Shown piece after piece: positions 33,601-45,430 of a stretch of DNA of 64,000 nucleotides. Numbering within the stretch: the first letter of the stretch is position 1; every line of letters starts with the position of its first letter. The position numbers were made by a program, and so were the translations under genes. The stretch comes from Paragyromitra xinjiangensis (Eukaryota; Ascomycota; Pezizomycetes; Pezizales; Discinaceae). The notes beneath the pieces are model-generated. The model worked only from the letters and a program-made list of their open reading frames with translations. It searched no databases and had not been told where the DNA came from. The stretch spans positions 1,178,001 to 1,242,000 of the forward strand of contig JBCAMK010000001.1 of assembly GCA_038503065.1 (NCBI GenBank), read 5' to 3'.

Positions 33601-35420
33601 GCCTACAGTGCAGTATTCCTGTATTGTTGTAAACACAACTAACCACCATAGGCGAATTTGGGATAAACGCGGATTCATGCAACCTCAAACTTCTTCTAGT
33701 TGCGGCAACTACCATGCCTGTCCAGAATAATTAAGGAAACTGGATGTTACAGTAAGACTACGCTTACTAAAGAGACCCACGAGCCACTCGAACGGCCTAC
33801 TGACTCGGGAAAACCAGCGCGAAAAGGAGGATTTTCGATTTTACAACTAGTTTCTTTACTGCAAAACAGGGCCTTCCTCACTAAAAACCAACTAATCACC
33901 ATCTATTTGGGTGAGTAGACTGTTCAGGTAACTGGGGGTCTCAATTTTCGATCGGCTAAAGACCAGAGCCGACCGGACAAAATACAAGAGGCTGATAATA
34001 TGACCTGATTGAATCAATTTAGAATTTGGCCGGCCTAGGCCTTGGTTCTTGGCTGATCGAAAGATAATATAGCTCAGGTCATGAAGATCTTAAAGAGATC
34101 TGAATCTCCCGTCTTGGCAGAACTCCTGGGGGGTGATCTCCCAATTTCTATTTGCTTATTTGGTGCCTTTAGCCTTGTTATAGTTGATCTATATATCTAA
34201 CCAACGGTTGCGCTCGTCCCAACACAAAATCGCAAACCAAAACCTCGACCGCCATAATATCTTTCGCAGCTACTAATTGCCACTTTACGTGCGTGGCAGA
34301 GAAGCTTCTGGCTCCCTCTGATTATTAATCAAGGAGGGAATACTTTTGCAGCATACACGAAAGTTCGTTCAAGTTGGTGGGCTTGAAGAGCACCCTTGGG
34401 GATGTCCGAGGCTGGTCAAATTCCGGGTAGCCCTGGCCGGTTCGGGGCCTGTGAGCACTAAATGGTGGCGCCACTTAGATTCTGGCACTCACCTCAGATT
34501 GCTCCTTCGATATTGGTTAAGGGTGAGGAGTTTGGCTACGGGAATAGTATCATACACTTCTGGATCCATCGCGTTGATACTTCAAACGCTGGTGATTTAA
34601 TTTCCAAAGATTTGGTCGTTCATGTATCCCTGAATCTCAGTCGCGCCGCAAGGGATCCCTGTCTTTGCCATACCCGATATCGCTCACGGTCGCTTTGCCT
34701 GAAGTGAGATCTCGCTTACACCCCCTGTAGGGCTCTCAACTTTATCTGCCTCAGAAGTTAATTATTGCACACACTTTACCAGTAGTCCTTCAGCTAAATA
34801 TCCTAGCTTATGAAATAAAACCGTACAACTGATATCTCGCAAACCATAATATGATCTCATCTTCTGTGAATGATGGTGCTTCACGGGACACGTGCAGCTA
34901 ATCCTTACTAATGATTATGGAACCCTACACTTATTTGTGGTATGAGATTCAATCTATCGATGAGCAACCATGGCCAAGATATGATATTATCCCAGATCTT
35001 CGTCCTGTCAGAGTTAGGCTGTGCAGGTGAATATGTGTGCATGGTTAGGATTTACGAGCTACATCGCACTTTATCGCGCCAATTAGTTGCTTTGCTTCCA
35101 CAGAAAGAGAAAAAGAAAGCAAGGAACTCGAAAGGGGAGACCCAGATCCAAAATTCCTTCTTCAGGGTCCCTAGGACTTGTCCGATGTCTGCCCTTTTAT
35201 GTATTTGAGGGAAATTTTAGACTACCCGCCTGGTACCCTGTTTCTGTTCGACGGTCGGGCTCCGGAGAATTGAGCCGCTTGGGTTTAAATTCACGATCGA
35301 GTATTTTTTTCCTTCTCTCGAAGCCTTTGGTATGCACACTAGCTTTGATCTTTTCTGGCTGGGTGAATGTTACTTCTTACTCTCTACACGCAAAACCGGG
35401 GAGAAGTTGGAGGCCTGGGA

Positions 35421-35440
35421 ACCATATATATATATATATA
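35421..35440. repeat. TA dinucleotide microsatellite
   Basis: An uninterrupted run of about ten AT units follows GGGAACC and precedes CTAGTACTGG. It is a simple repeat with no gene attached. Confidence 0.85.
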
Positions 35441-36399
35441 TACTAGTACTGGTCCGTACGTGTTGGATGACTTGATATCTATGAGCTCTGGTCCTCCAGA
35501 GTATCGTGATATGGTACGAGTGTATTGGTATTATAATAAAGAACACCGCGATTTTGTTTGGTTAGTACTTGGAACTAGCTGGGATCGGGGCGAAGTTTCA
35601 TAGAGGTTTGGGTTTTATTCGGAAAGTAGTCTCGGCCTAGACTAATGATTATTAGAAGTAGGGGTTTTGAGAGAGTGGGATCATGTTCAATAGATTTCCG
35701 GGCGCACTTCTCGGCACCTAATAAACTCGCAGGTATCATCTGGAAGAACTTGTAGCTTAGGGGAGATGGATTTTGACTGGCGTTGTTATCAGGCCGTTCA
35801 AGATATTAGTGCTTAGGTAACCATCGCTTTTGCCAGCAGAAAAAGTGCACTAGTATTTCTAGAATTCGCCAACCGTTTTCCTTTCACAAACGATTTAATT
35901 CTGTCCGATTTATCTATGGCCAAATCCCCACTTAGGACACAAATGGGGTCTTCATAAAGTCAGCGATCTTGGATCGCGGAATGGCCGTGTAGCAATAATC
36001 CCTGCATCTCCAGCGTTGGCAATGTTCCAAGCTGTGGGACCTGGTTAGAATCAATCATCACGGAATAGCAACCATGCGCATGTCTCAGTGCAGGTTGAGC
36101 TTCGAGCCAATTATTTCAAGCCCCACATGCCGTACCCATGCAATGTGTTAATGCCAGTAGTTATTCCATGTTGCGGCTTTTGGCCCCCTCGTCGCACACA
36201 GATCTTCTTTTCCTCTTCCTTATTCCTTTCCTTCGCTTCCAAGTTTCGACCTGTATACATACATCTTTGCCCTCCGCCGTACCAAAATACGGGCACATCG
36301 GCGATATCCAGCACAAATCTTTCGCAAAAGTCGTTACAGCCTTACACAGTTGGGTTGCCTCCTTTTCGGCCAACCCGAAAGCTACTTTCCAGGATCTCC

Positions 36400-38887
36400 A
36401 TGGCAGGACCCAGCAACAGCAAAGCCTCACGCAAGAAATCGGCTCTACCATCACTTCCACGTTGTGTCCACTCAATTCAATTTTACGAAGCAGAGAGTTT
36501 CCTATACGACGCTGTGTCAAGATTTATTCTTCCATCTTTCTTTAGCACGGAAAATGCGGCCATTATTGTTGCCACGCGGCTACACCTCGATGGACTTGAA
36601 GCTCATCTGAGGGAGCAGAATCTTGCTCCTGGGCTCCTTAAAGAGCGCGGTCAGCTTATTCTCGTGGATGCAGATGCCTTATTACCATCACTTCTGAAGG
36701 ACGGGGGAGTCGATGGCGAAACATTCGACAAATATTTCGGAAAGGTATTTGACGACATTCGGAAGCAGTATCCAAGGGTTCTTGTTTATGGAGAACTGGT
36801 TAACATACTTTGCGAGCAAGGGACCCACCAACTCGCCCATGAACTGGAACAAGTGTGGGAGCGCTTCTTGGCAGCTTTTGGGAAGGACATTTCACTCTTG
36901 TGTGGATATGATATGGCGGTATTTGAGGCGGATGGGCTCAGCGAGGTCTTCCAGCAAATTTGCCTTTCCCACTCCCATGTTGTCCCTGGTGAGAAAAAAT
37001 ACCCGTTATTAGGCGATTCCCAGGATCGAAGCACAATTGTCGCTATGCTTCAGCAACAGACTAGGTGTTTGGAGGCGGAGGTTAGTCGTCGCAAGATTTC
37101 TGAGGCTGCGTTACAGACGGTTTTGGACCATTTTTCGTCGCCATCTACCGGGGCTCGTGCTCAGCCCCACGGCCAAAACGGACACCAGGATTCCGTTCCT
37201 GTGGGCATATGTGGTAGGACCTCTTATGAAGGGCGAAGTCAGTACTTTGTCAATGAACGATTTTGCGAGGTTTCTGGGCTTCGGGAGCATCAAATACGAC
37301 AGGACGGTAATTGGCTAAGCGCGGTACACCACCTGGACCGCGAGCGGGTTTCTCGGTGTTTTTCTTTTGAGGATGGGAGATTGCGAAAACAGGATTATCG
37401 CTTCGTTCATTCAAACGGCGAAATTCGCTGGGTCTCTGCAGAATTCACTGTGAATGTGTACGGATATGTTCATACAATTGTTGATACCACACATACCAGG
37501 GGCCTTCAAGGCCCAATATACCGGAGACCAAGTACTGCACACCAGCCCCAGAATTGTGCTGATTACGGAAATCAACCTACCGATACTTATCATCCCGACC
37601 CCCAACGACCTACGATGAATAAGAGTGGCGCCAATCAACAAATTGCCGATCCTGTACTGCGGCGGAAGGAACGCGATAAATCTGACGAATCCGTATCACT
37701 TCATGTAAGCAACACCTTCTATCCCTCATGGGGAGAGGTGACTGATATATTTAGGCGGCTTCTATCGAACATAGTCGGCGAATAACAGCAGATCGTATAC
37801 AGATCGAGTTCGAGAGTATTAGCAAACTCTTGACTGGTATTTCTAGAGACGATAGCCTTTCTCAACATTCCTTTGACTTCGCTACCATAAAATCACATAT
37901 GGAGAAACTTCAAACCTGGCATACTTGTCTACCTGGCTTCCTTGCGCTCCATCTAGTCACGATTGATCACTCGATACTGCCCACACAGAAAGCGATCATG
38001 CTTCAGGCTTATTGCGCCTATCTGAGATCAATTATTATCCTTACCCGTCGAGTTTTAATTAAGGTAGCCACAACTGCAACACGTTCTACATGTGCGCAAG
38101 ATGGCGGGTCGCTTGAGGTTTTTTATGCAAACAAATGTATAAGCGCTGCCAGAGGTTTGTGTAAGGTCCTCGATTCACTATTCAGTGGGGAAAAGCATCC
38201 GCAGAAAGGATGGCTTACAATGTATGACTCTCAGCTTTGCTTCTACCATCTCTTCTCATTCAATGGTGACTGACGATGGGATACAGAAGTTCAACCTTTG
38301 CTGCATGCGTAATAGTGTTTCTTGACATCTCACTTCGGCCTGCTATAGAATCCAGCTCTACCTTCGATGATATCACCGACGTTGTTCCGAGATGTGTCGA
38401 TGCCCTGAAGTCAAGCCTAAGAATAGATCACCGGGTCTGCAAACGATACCTCGAGACTTTAATACCATTTTGGATAACTCTAAAGCCACCACTGGCTTCC
38501 GAAGTATTACCGGGGCAAAAGCTATCACCTGATCTTTCATCCTCAGCAGGTTGGATGACCCTCGACAGTTCTTGGACCAACACCTGGACCCATGGACATG
38601 CATACGCCATCACGGACGAGCTTCTGACCATCTTGAAAGAGCCATGCGGAGGTATCGATCACAAGGATTGGGAAGCAAGATCGTGGGACTGGAGGTTCCT
38701 ACTTCCCTCGGATCCTTCTTCGACGGCTCAGGGTATGGTTTCGACCACTAACTCAACGAACTCACCATGGATTGATCCTAGCCATAAAAAAAAGGTGAAG
38801 AGAAGCAAGGGTGATGAAGAAGCATCAAATCATTCCCAATCATCACGTTATTCGTCTCCAGGACCAAGACGGTTACCCGAGACATGA
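36400..38887 (+). CDS. MEDS sensory domain / PAS / fungal transcription-factor C-terminal fusion
   Basis: Three exons (36400-37737, 37803-38221, 38287-38887) give 785 residues. Residues 21-180 match the DcmR-type sensory (MEDS) domain: HSIQFYEAESFLYDAV, RGQLILVDAD, VYGELVNILCEQG, SLLCGYDMAVFEAD. A short coiled coil (205-245) leads to a PAS domain at about 265-365 (YFVNERFCEVSGL, EIRWVSAEF). From about residue 437 the protein resembles the C-terminal half of Zn2Cys6 transcription factors (ISKLLTGIS, LQTWHTCLPGFLALH, GLCKVLDSL, LRPAIESS). A basic KKKVKRSK near 753 could be a nuclear localisation signal. No Zn2Cys6 cluster or histidine kinase is visible. Both introns are 65 nt. The first has a GTGACT donor at phase 0, and the second has CTGAC before its acceptor. 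ATG 36400 was chosen because MEDS starts soon after. The alternative is two adjacent genes or a broken regulator. Confidence 0.7.
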
Positions 38888-41800
38888 AACAGTTTCCTTA
38901 ACCAGGTTGTGAGGCAACCGTTGACGCTTTTTTTTCATTTTTTTTCATATATAAAGGAGGTTTTGTTATTTCTGATTTTTATTACTTCTGTCGAACTACA
39001 TTTATGTTATCCATTTTCTTGGCATTTGTACATCATAAAACCGGCGTTTTGATTTTGAGGGGGGGTACATCTCTGCACGCGCATTTTTTTATTGTGTTTA
39101 ATAGGATCGGTTCTTGGGTACAACGCTTATTGTTTTTCTTTCCTGTCATCAGCTGTCTGTGCGGGCTCTAAAATCCCAGGTGGGAGGGGTATCTATATTT
39201 TGCCAATTCCGCCACTAGTTGCATTATGGCTGCTGATTTTTGAGCGTTTTGGCAACTTAGGCCGTCCTAGGTCATTTTCGGGACCATCCATTACGCATAT
39301 GTACTAGAGATTAACTCCTCTAGTTTTAGGTACATAAAATTGGCAATAGAATGCTTACAGGTGTTTTCGTTTGTTAGAAAAAACTGTCATAAACGCGCGT
39401 GACTATTGGATCTCTGAATCTGCCAAACACCAACAAAAGCGCCGCGATAACCGAAGGTGTTAGCAAGCCACAAGCCTAGGCTGGTACAAATAGGGAGGGA
39501 CAAGAGAGTGGATGAGACAGTTATTTGGAATGTAATTTTCAAGATCATGTCGGCTCCCAGTCGTCATGTTCTTCCACTTTTTTTGTTTTTTGTTTTTGTT
39601 TGAAGTCGTGGACACCTGCAGCTGGGGGTCTTCGCGGACGCCCCTAACGACTAGAATTTAAACCTGATTTTTCAAGATCCGTTTTGTGTCAATAATGGCG
39701 TTCTTTGGACAAGGTTCAAGAAAAGAAGCGACCAGATATTTGTGGCGATGCAATTCTCCCGATTCATGCGGGGGTTATATATATATCCGAACCTTCAAAA
39801 CCTGGCTATTTGAACTACCTGCTCAAAACTCCAACTGCAGGATACCCTAGCCGCGAATTTTGAGACCTTTTTTTATTTGCGTGGAATCTTGAATTAAAGG
39901 GATTTAGAAATATTTGAGTTCTTCAATGAACGAAAAGGGAAGAAATGAAAGCTATCCGGAAGTACAGAGCTTAAGCTTGTGTTCAACCAACGGCCACAAT
40001 TTTGCACTTCGCTTGGGTCTTGCCATGAGAATTTTTGGATATCATCGTCGCTGCAACATCTTGAATACTTGGATGTAGAGTACTGGGTCTGGACCCGGTG
40101 ACTTGATCTGGTCCCCCCTATAAAAGGCTAGAGACCAACCCACCTACGAGACAATGCACCTGACTCAAAGCGGTGTCAAGGTGCATACTGATTTCAAGCC
40201 TGGCAATAAGCGTCTGCATGTGTCATACTGTACCACCAGTAATCTCCCCACAGCATATACGCTATCACCCGATATTGGGCTTCCAACTCAACCTCGCGGG
40301 AACGGTGGAGAATGGTGTGGTAGGTCAAACACTGCCACCAGTTCCATTTCTGATGCTAGAAGTTGTGAAAAAACAAGGTCTTAGCAAAATATATATTTAA
40401 TTTAAGAATGAGCAACACGTTTATTCTTTAGTCTCTTCCGTTAGGCGATCGATATCGCTTTGCTAGAATGAGCCTATTGACTATTATGAACTCTGCTAGA
40501 TTAAAAGGGGGGGGTTACAAGGTAGCGAAGAAAAAAAAATCATTGAAGCAGGCCTAGAATCCCTGAAAAGGCTGGGCTGATTGCTTTTTTTGTGTGCCTT
40601 CCTTCTAAAAGTCGATAGAACTGTACGAATCCTTTAAGCAGATTGGAATTTGGATCGAGGCTAACAGACTTTCTGCTGGGCGAGATCCCACCCGAGAAAT
40701 TGGTATCGTTAAGTGGCAAGAATTGCTGTTAGCAATGAGAGTCGATTTTTCAGGTATCTAAGACAAAAAATTATCGGTAAGACAGCCGATGCTAGTCTTT
40801 TTTTTGTTCTTCCCAAAGAAGTGCCTAACCGGGACTGACCAATCTTTGGAACTTCCGATGCACGGAGCAACTTTGGTAGGAGGGGAACTTTACCGGTTGA
40901 TAGGAATTTGGCCAGAAAACTTTTATTGTGTAACCATGTCTAGATATTTGCCAACATAATCAGGGCAGGTGTGAGGAACCTGAACATGCTTCTTGTTGGT
41001 AGGGGTTTTTGATTCGCCCTTACCCAACACACCGACGGATTAATTGGTCGACTCACTTGCATATTCAGGTCCCTCAGGTCTGCCCCGAGTACATGTATCT
41101 ATGTGCATACTGGAAGAACACTTCAGCTAGAAAGCAGGAAATTCGATGCGAAGCCCTTGTAATAGAAGCTATGGAGTCTAGTCCCTTTATTTCAAAGCTG
41201 AAGATCTGTGAACACTATGAGCACCGTGTCAGCGCTATACATATATATACCAGCTGCGTTAGGGTCCTGGGAAGCTGTGCGGTTTGAAACGCGTCATCAT
41301 TCGCAACGGTATTTTCAGAAGGTTTACATAAAGGCCTATCTATGCACTAGGCAAAGAGCCTGTTCTATTTTGTGCACAGAATACCAATAGAACCACAAGT
41401 TGGGTTAATCATACGACACCACACTTTGTTCAAAGATCCGTGGTTGTCGCGGGGCAGCTGGTACTTAAGATAGTTCTCAGCTAGGCGCGATTCCATGCGT
41501 CTGTGTCAACCGGGTGGTGGGGTCTCGCCGACAAGACTAACCTTTGAACGAACTGGGTGGGAGATCCGGGGGGTGTTAGATTCTAAGAGAATTGAGCTGA
41601 CGGAAGGTTTGTGACTCGTTATATGTACCGCACTTGATTATGGCGAATAGGGCTGCGTTGGGGCCGTTAAAAAAAAGCATGCTGCTAGTTATGGAAGGTT
41701 TCTACTATTCGAGGACCACTTGCAATTGTTGCTTCTTAAACTTGCTGAGCTGGAATGTCTGACTACCTAGAGAATAACCAATCTTGCAACCTCAGCCTAG

Positions 41801-44090
41801 CCTTGTCTGCTATAGACGGTGAGATGTGATATATCAAATTTAGGCGGCCTATTATAGTTGCAAAGGCATTGATTGGTTGAGCGGTTGTGTTGAGTCCCAA
41901 TCATTGTAGGGTATTCGCAACGAATGATAATCCATGATTCAGTTACATTTCTTCGTTTTCTGATTTTTTTCCTGGAATTTTGGGGCACTGTGCTATTTCA
42001 ATTAATGATTCGCACACTTTGGATAATATCAACTTAACCAAGTTCATGATGCATGGGTGATTGATTTGGTGGTTCCTTAGAGGAGTTTAGTTTTATTACG
42101 TCTCTGTAAGCGGGCTTGTTTTTTTTTTTGGAGGGGTGGGCGATTTCTCATATTCTGCACTTATAGGAGTCACTACCTGGGTTTCACTGGAAATTTTTGA
42201 GAGAACCAGATAGATGTTAGGACCCTGCAGCTGAAGCGTGGCGAGCTTAGCTGTTTAATTAGGCGAAGATCGGGCGTATCGGGTGGGGGCTAGTACTACG
42301 CTGGGGTTCTAAGTGCTGGTGGGATTTACGGATACTATAATGGGGTGTGGGTCCCGAGCTGAAGAATCAAGTACTGGGTTACTCGTGTCCCCTTTGCCAG
42401 CACCCGCTTGCGGTTCTTCTAGGTCCTGCATTTTTTCCTTCTTCAGAAGCTCAGCTGTATGGCTGGGAGGTGAATAAAAAAGACTCCTATTTTTTGATTT
42501 CGAAAAATTCGAAATAAAAACCAATATTTTAAGAGTAACTACTGGGACACTCTGCATACTATATAGTAGCATTGTTCACGACATTTTGTGGCAAGCTATA
42601 CGAAGTACTTAGAGATGGTACGATATCTTTATATGGTATCTTCATCTTGCTTTTGTGACCCTTTGTTGGTTACCGTCGTGTGATTGACGGCTAACTGTAT
42701 ATACGTATTCTATAATCGATGGCACATTGTAGTGCTGTTCCCGTCGTCCTCTAGGCCCTAGGCCTTGGCCGGGTGGCATTGGCGCGTCTTGAAATCTTGT
42801 AGGTTCTAGAGATACATGTAATACTCTACTGGTACTCAGGGTTACTTCTTATACACAATGCATTGATCCTTGGCCTTTTTAAGAAGTCGTGCTTAATGAT
42901 AATTATCATCGCTGAGTCACATACATCATTGTAGCCATTAGTACCTCTTCCCCCAAAAACTGAGAACCTGAATGTCTGGTGCTATCTGCAGCTGGTTTCT
43001 CCAAGAGGAGCGTATTTTGTTGCTGGAAGTTGTGGCGATTATTGTACCAAAGAGTTACCAGTCTCCTACCTGGGTTATGGTTTTGCAAAGCGAAATGAGA
43101 CATAAGCTGTATGGTGGGCCCATAAGATGGTGTCTCTGTATAGGGTGCATTTGTCCGCCGGCTATACCAGGAGTTCTGTAGGCGTAATTAACATGATAAT
43201 TTGAAACAGCTGTCAGTAAGAGGTAGTGTAACCTCACACATGTGACTAGCACCTGGTAATCTAACAACATTTATATTAGGGACGGTATTGAGCATTCGAT
43301 TAAGCTTAATAGGCAGTATTTATGATCAAGATATTAAGATTTTTCCAGCGACTTAGATCTTGTGGCTTGCCCGAGTGCGAGAAGGGATGGAAACACTTAT
43401 TGCATATTAGCTCGGGTTAAACCCAGCTATAGCTTTCGGTTGTCTTTTCTTTGGGTTAACTACGTGGTAAACTTGTGAACCATCAAGGTTTTAACTTTAT
43501 GCGTCTTCGGGGAAGCCTTTTCCCTCCATTATTCTAGGCCAACATTGGCGGCTTAGGATATGAATCCCTGAATCCCTGAATCCCTAATAGTTGCTGCTAG
43601 ATATTTCTGAAATAGTCATGCCACGATTGTTTAGTATACGTAAGGCGTTTCCGGGGAGTGTGTATGAATTGAAGTGAAGAGTGATAAGGAGTAATATAAT
43701 GCCATAGCTACAATTTTCCCCCTCTTGTTGGTATGTGTTCTGATCCGTATTCCAAGGATGCTGGTTTTCCAATGGGCCTACTTTTAACGTCGGCTGGCTT
43801 ACTTATAGTTACTAAAAGATGGCTGATATTCAAAATATCCACTAAGGTAAACATCCTCTTCTGCCCTATCTAGGCCTCTAGCAACATGAACTGCAGCTAT
43901 CCGCATGCACAATTTAAAATTATAAATACACTCCCTCCTCCATCACATATACAAGCGGAGCTTGAGTCACATAGTCACCATACGAAGTTGTGATACCTGT
44001 GTATTGAAAGAGTTTCCAAGCTCGCTTACAGATAGTGTGTTCTTTGAATATCGGCCATCTCTTAGCTTCACTTTGTAGACTCTACTACGG
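38888..44090. other. Five-kilobase gene-free stretch
   Basis: No gene is recognised. Homopolymer A and T runs are frequent. A canonical TATAAAAGG at 40119-40127 precedes an ATG at 40154 that opens a 76-codon frame with no recognisable family. A nine-base unit, TGAATCCCT, is repeated around 43561-43586. The remainder has only short open frames. Confidence 0.4.
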
Positions 44091-44733
44091 CAGTAAATGC
44101 ATCAATTTATACATTGCCCACACAAATCTGAGGTGAAAAGGGATGAAATGATGCATTTACAAACGATTTTACTGGTGTCCTTTTTAAGAAAGGCATCAAC
44201 AAATATGTATATAAGAAGGCCACTAGAAAAGGCACCAAGAAAGGCATCAGTAAAGGCATCAGTAAATCGGTACTTTGGAAAGTCGTCGGGAAAGTTGTAG
44301 GAGAATGTGTATCTGGGAATGTCGTCGGGGGAAGGCATCAGTAAAAGCATCAGTAAATGTGTATTTGGCTTTTTTTAGTTAAACTATACGATGGATAGTG
44401 CAAGTGGTAAGGAACTCAGGAGATATGCTGAATACTCCAGGTTCAACTACTGGACCTGATTGCTTTTTGCTTTTTGCTCTTTTGGATTAAGGTTTGGGAA
44501 ATGTGTATAATGTCACTAATGATGCATTTCCTGATCCCTTTCCCATACAAATTTTTGCTGTGCTTTTGATGCATTCCCCTACGACTTTCCTGATGCTTTT
44601 CTCATGATGCCTTTCCCACAGAAATAATATATAAGAATTTGATGAATTTACCGACGACTTACCCATAGAAAATAATGAGCGAGTAAATGATGCATTTGCT
44701 GATGTACTGATGCATTTACTGATGCATTTACTG
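44091..44733. mobile_element. TIR element C (643 bp) made of CATCAGTAAA subrepeats
   Basis: The ends are perfect inverted copies of CAGTAAATGCATCA (44091-44104 and 44720-44733). Both halves contain subterminal copies of the word CATCAGTAAA or near variants, pointing inward from each side. Exact forward copies are at 44245, 44257, 44336 and 44348, and an exact reverse copy is at 44715-44724. Adjacent pairs are spaced 12 bp apart. There is no coding capacity and no clear target duplication. The same word forms the ends of nested elements A and B, so this looks like a short non-autonomous relative. Confidence 0.72.
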
Positions 44734-45430
44734 CGCTGGTAGAGAGATGCGCATGCATATGAGCCGGCCGATGCTCAAAGTGATCCCATTTGTAAATGGG
44801 CATTCTTGGAATATGGGTCAGAGCATATGTATAATATAAGTGCATATAGTTTTTATAATATTATAACGTTGAGTCGTATGTAGCACTCGATAGCCAGTCT
44901 AGAGAAAGCAATTCATAGGGTACGCACAAGTGATATAAAATATACGCTTTACAAATCACGGCATCATTGCCAAACTATGCAACCCAAAAGTTTCGGCGCA
45001 TTCCATGTCATACCAGCGTATCTTAAGATCTGCTACCCTAAGCCAAGTATAGTTTTTTTTATAGCGCCGGGTCGTATCTCGCCAGTACTACATAAAGAGG
45101 ATCCCCGGATCCTAAGAATGAAAGTTACATGTAATGTCGCAAATACAAAGCAACCTCGAAAGGGAGAATGAATTAAAAACATGAAACAATAAATATGCAT
45201 TACGTGTACGTATCTAGGTCTTTCTATCTATTAACATACTTACATTACCACCAACCTTTTACATTCATATAACATCATATATAGAGAACCACCCTACTCA
45301 CATCCCTAGGTGCCCGATGAGTCGAGCAAAGTTTTTGACGTTTTCCCCTCCAGCCTAACACGGAAATACCCGATCTTGTAGGCAACGTCATGCCTTTCCC
45401 CAAGTTAATACAATAAACCTACATGATCTA
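44734..45430. other. Intergenic region 3' of the MFS gene
   Basis: AT-rich sequence with no gene. It should contain the 3' end of the MFS transcript, which runs leftward from 45431. Confidence 0.4.

Larger units (their letters stand above)
30259..36399. other. Six-kilobase gene-free stretch
   Basis: I see no gene with family motifs or plausible splicing. Content worth noting is a long hairpin at 30565-30624 and a TA microsatellite at about 35421-35440. The last few hundred bases carry pyrimidine-rich tracts ahead of the gene starting at 36400. The rest is AT-rich, and the open frames are all short. It may be decayed transposon sequence, but I recognise no remnants. Confidence 0.45.

Noticed and set aside
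36088..36399. Extension of the MEDS-PAS gene to a GTG near 36088
   Set aside because: It is not an ATG, and the added part translates to unrelated pyrimidine-rich leader sequence. The MEDS domain begins shortly after ATG 36400.
44400..44480. tRNA-like stretch with a GGTTCAACT word
   Set aside because: No cloverleaf can be drawn: the acceptor and anticodon stems do not pair. No tRNA or rRNA gene was recognised anywhere in the window.
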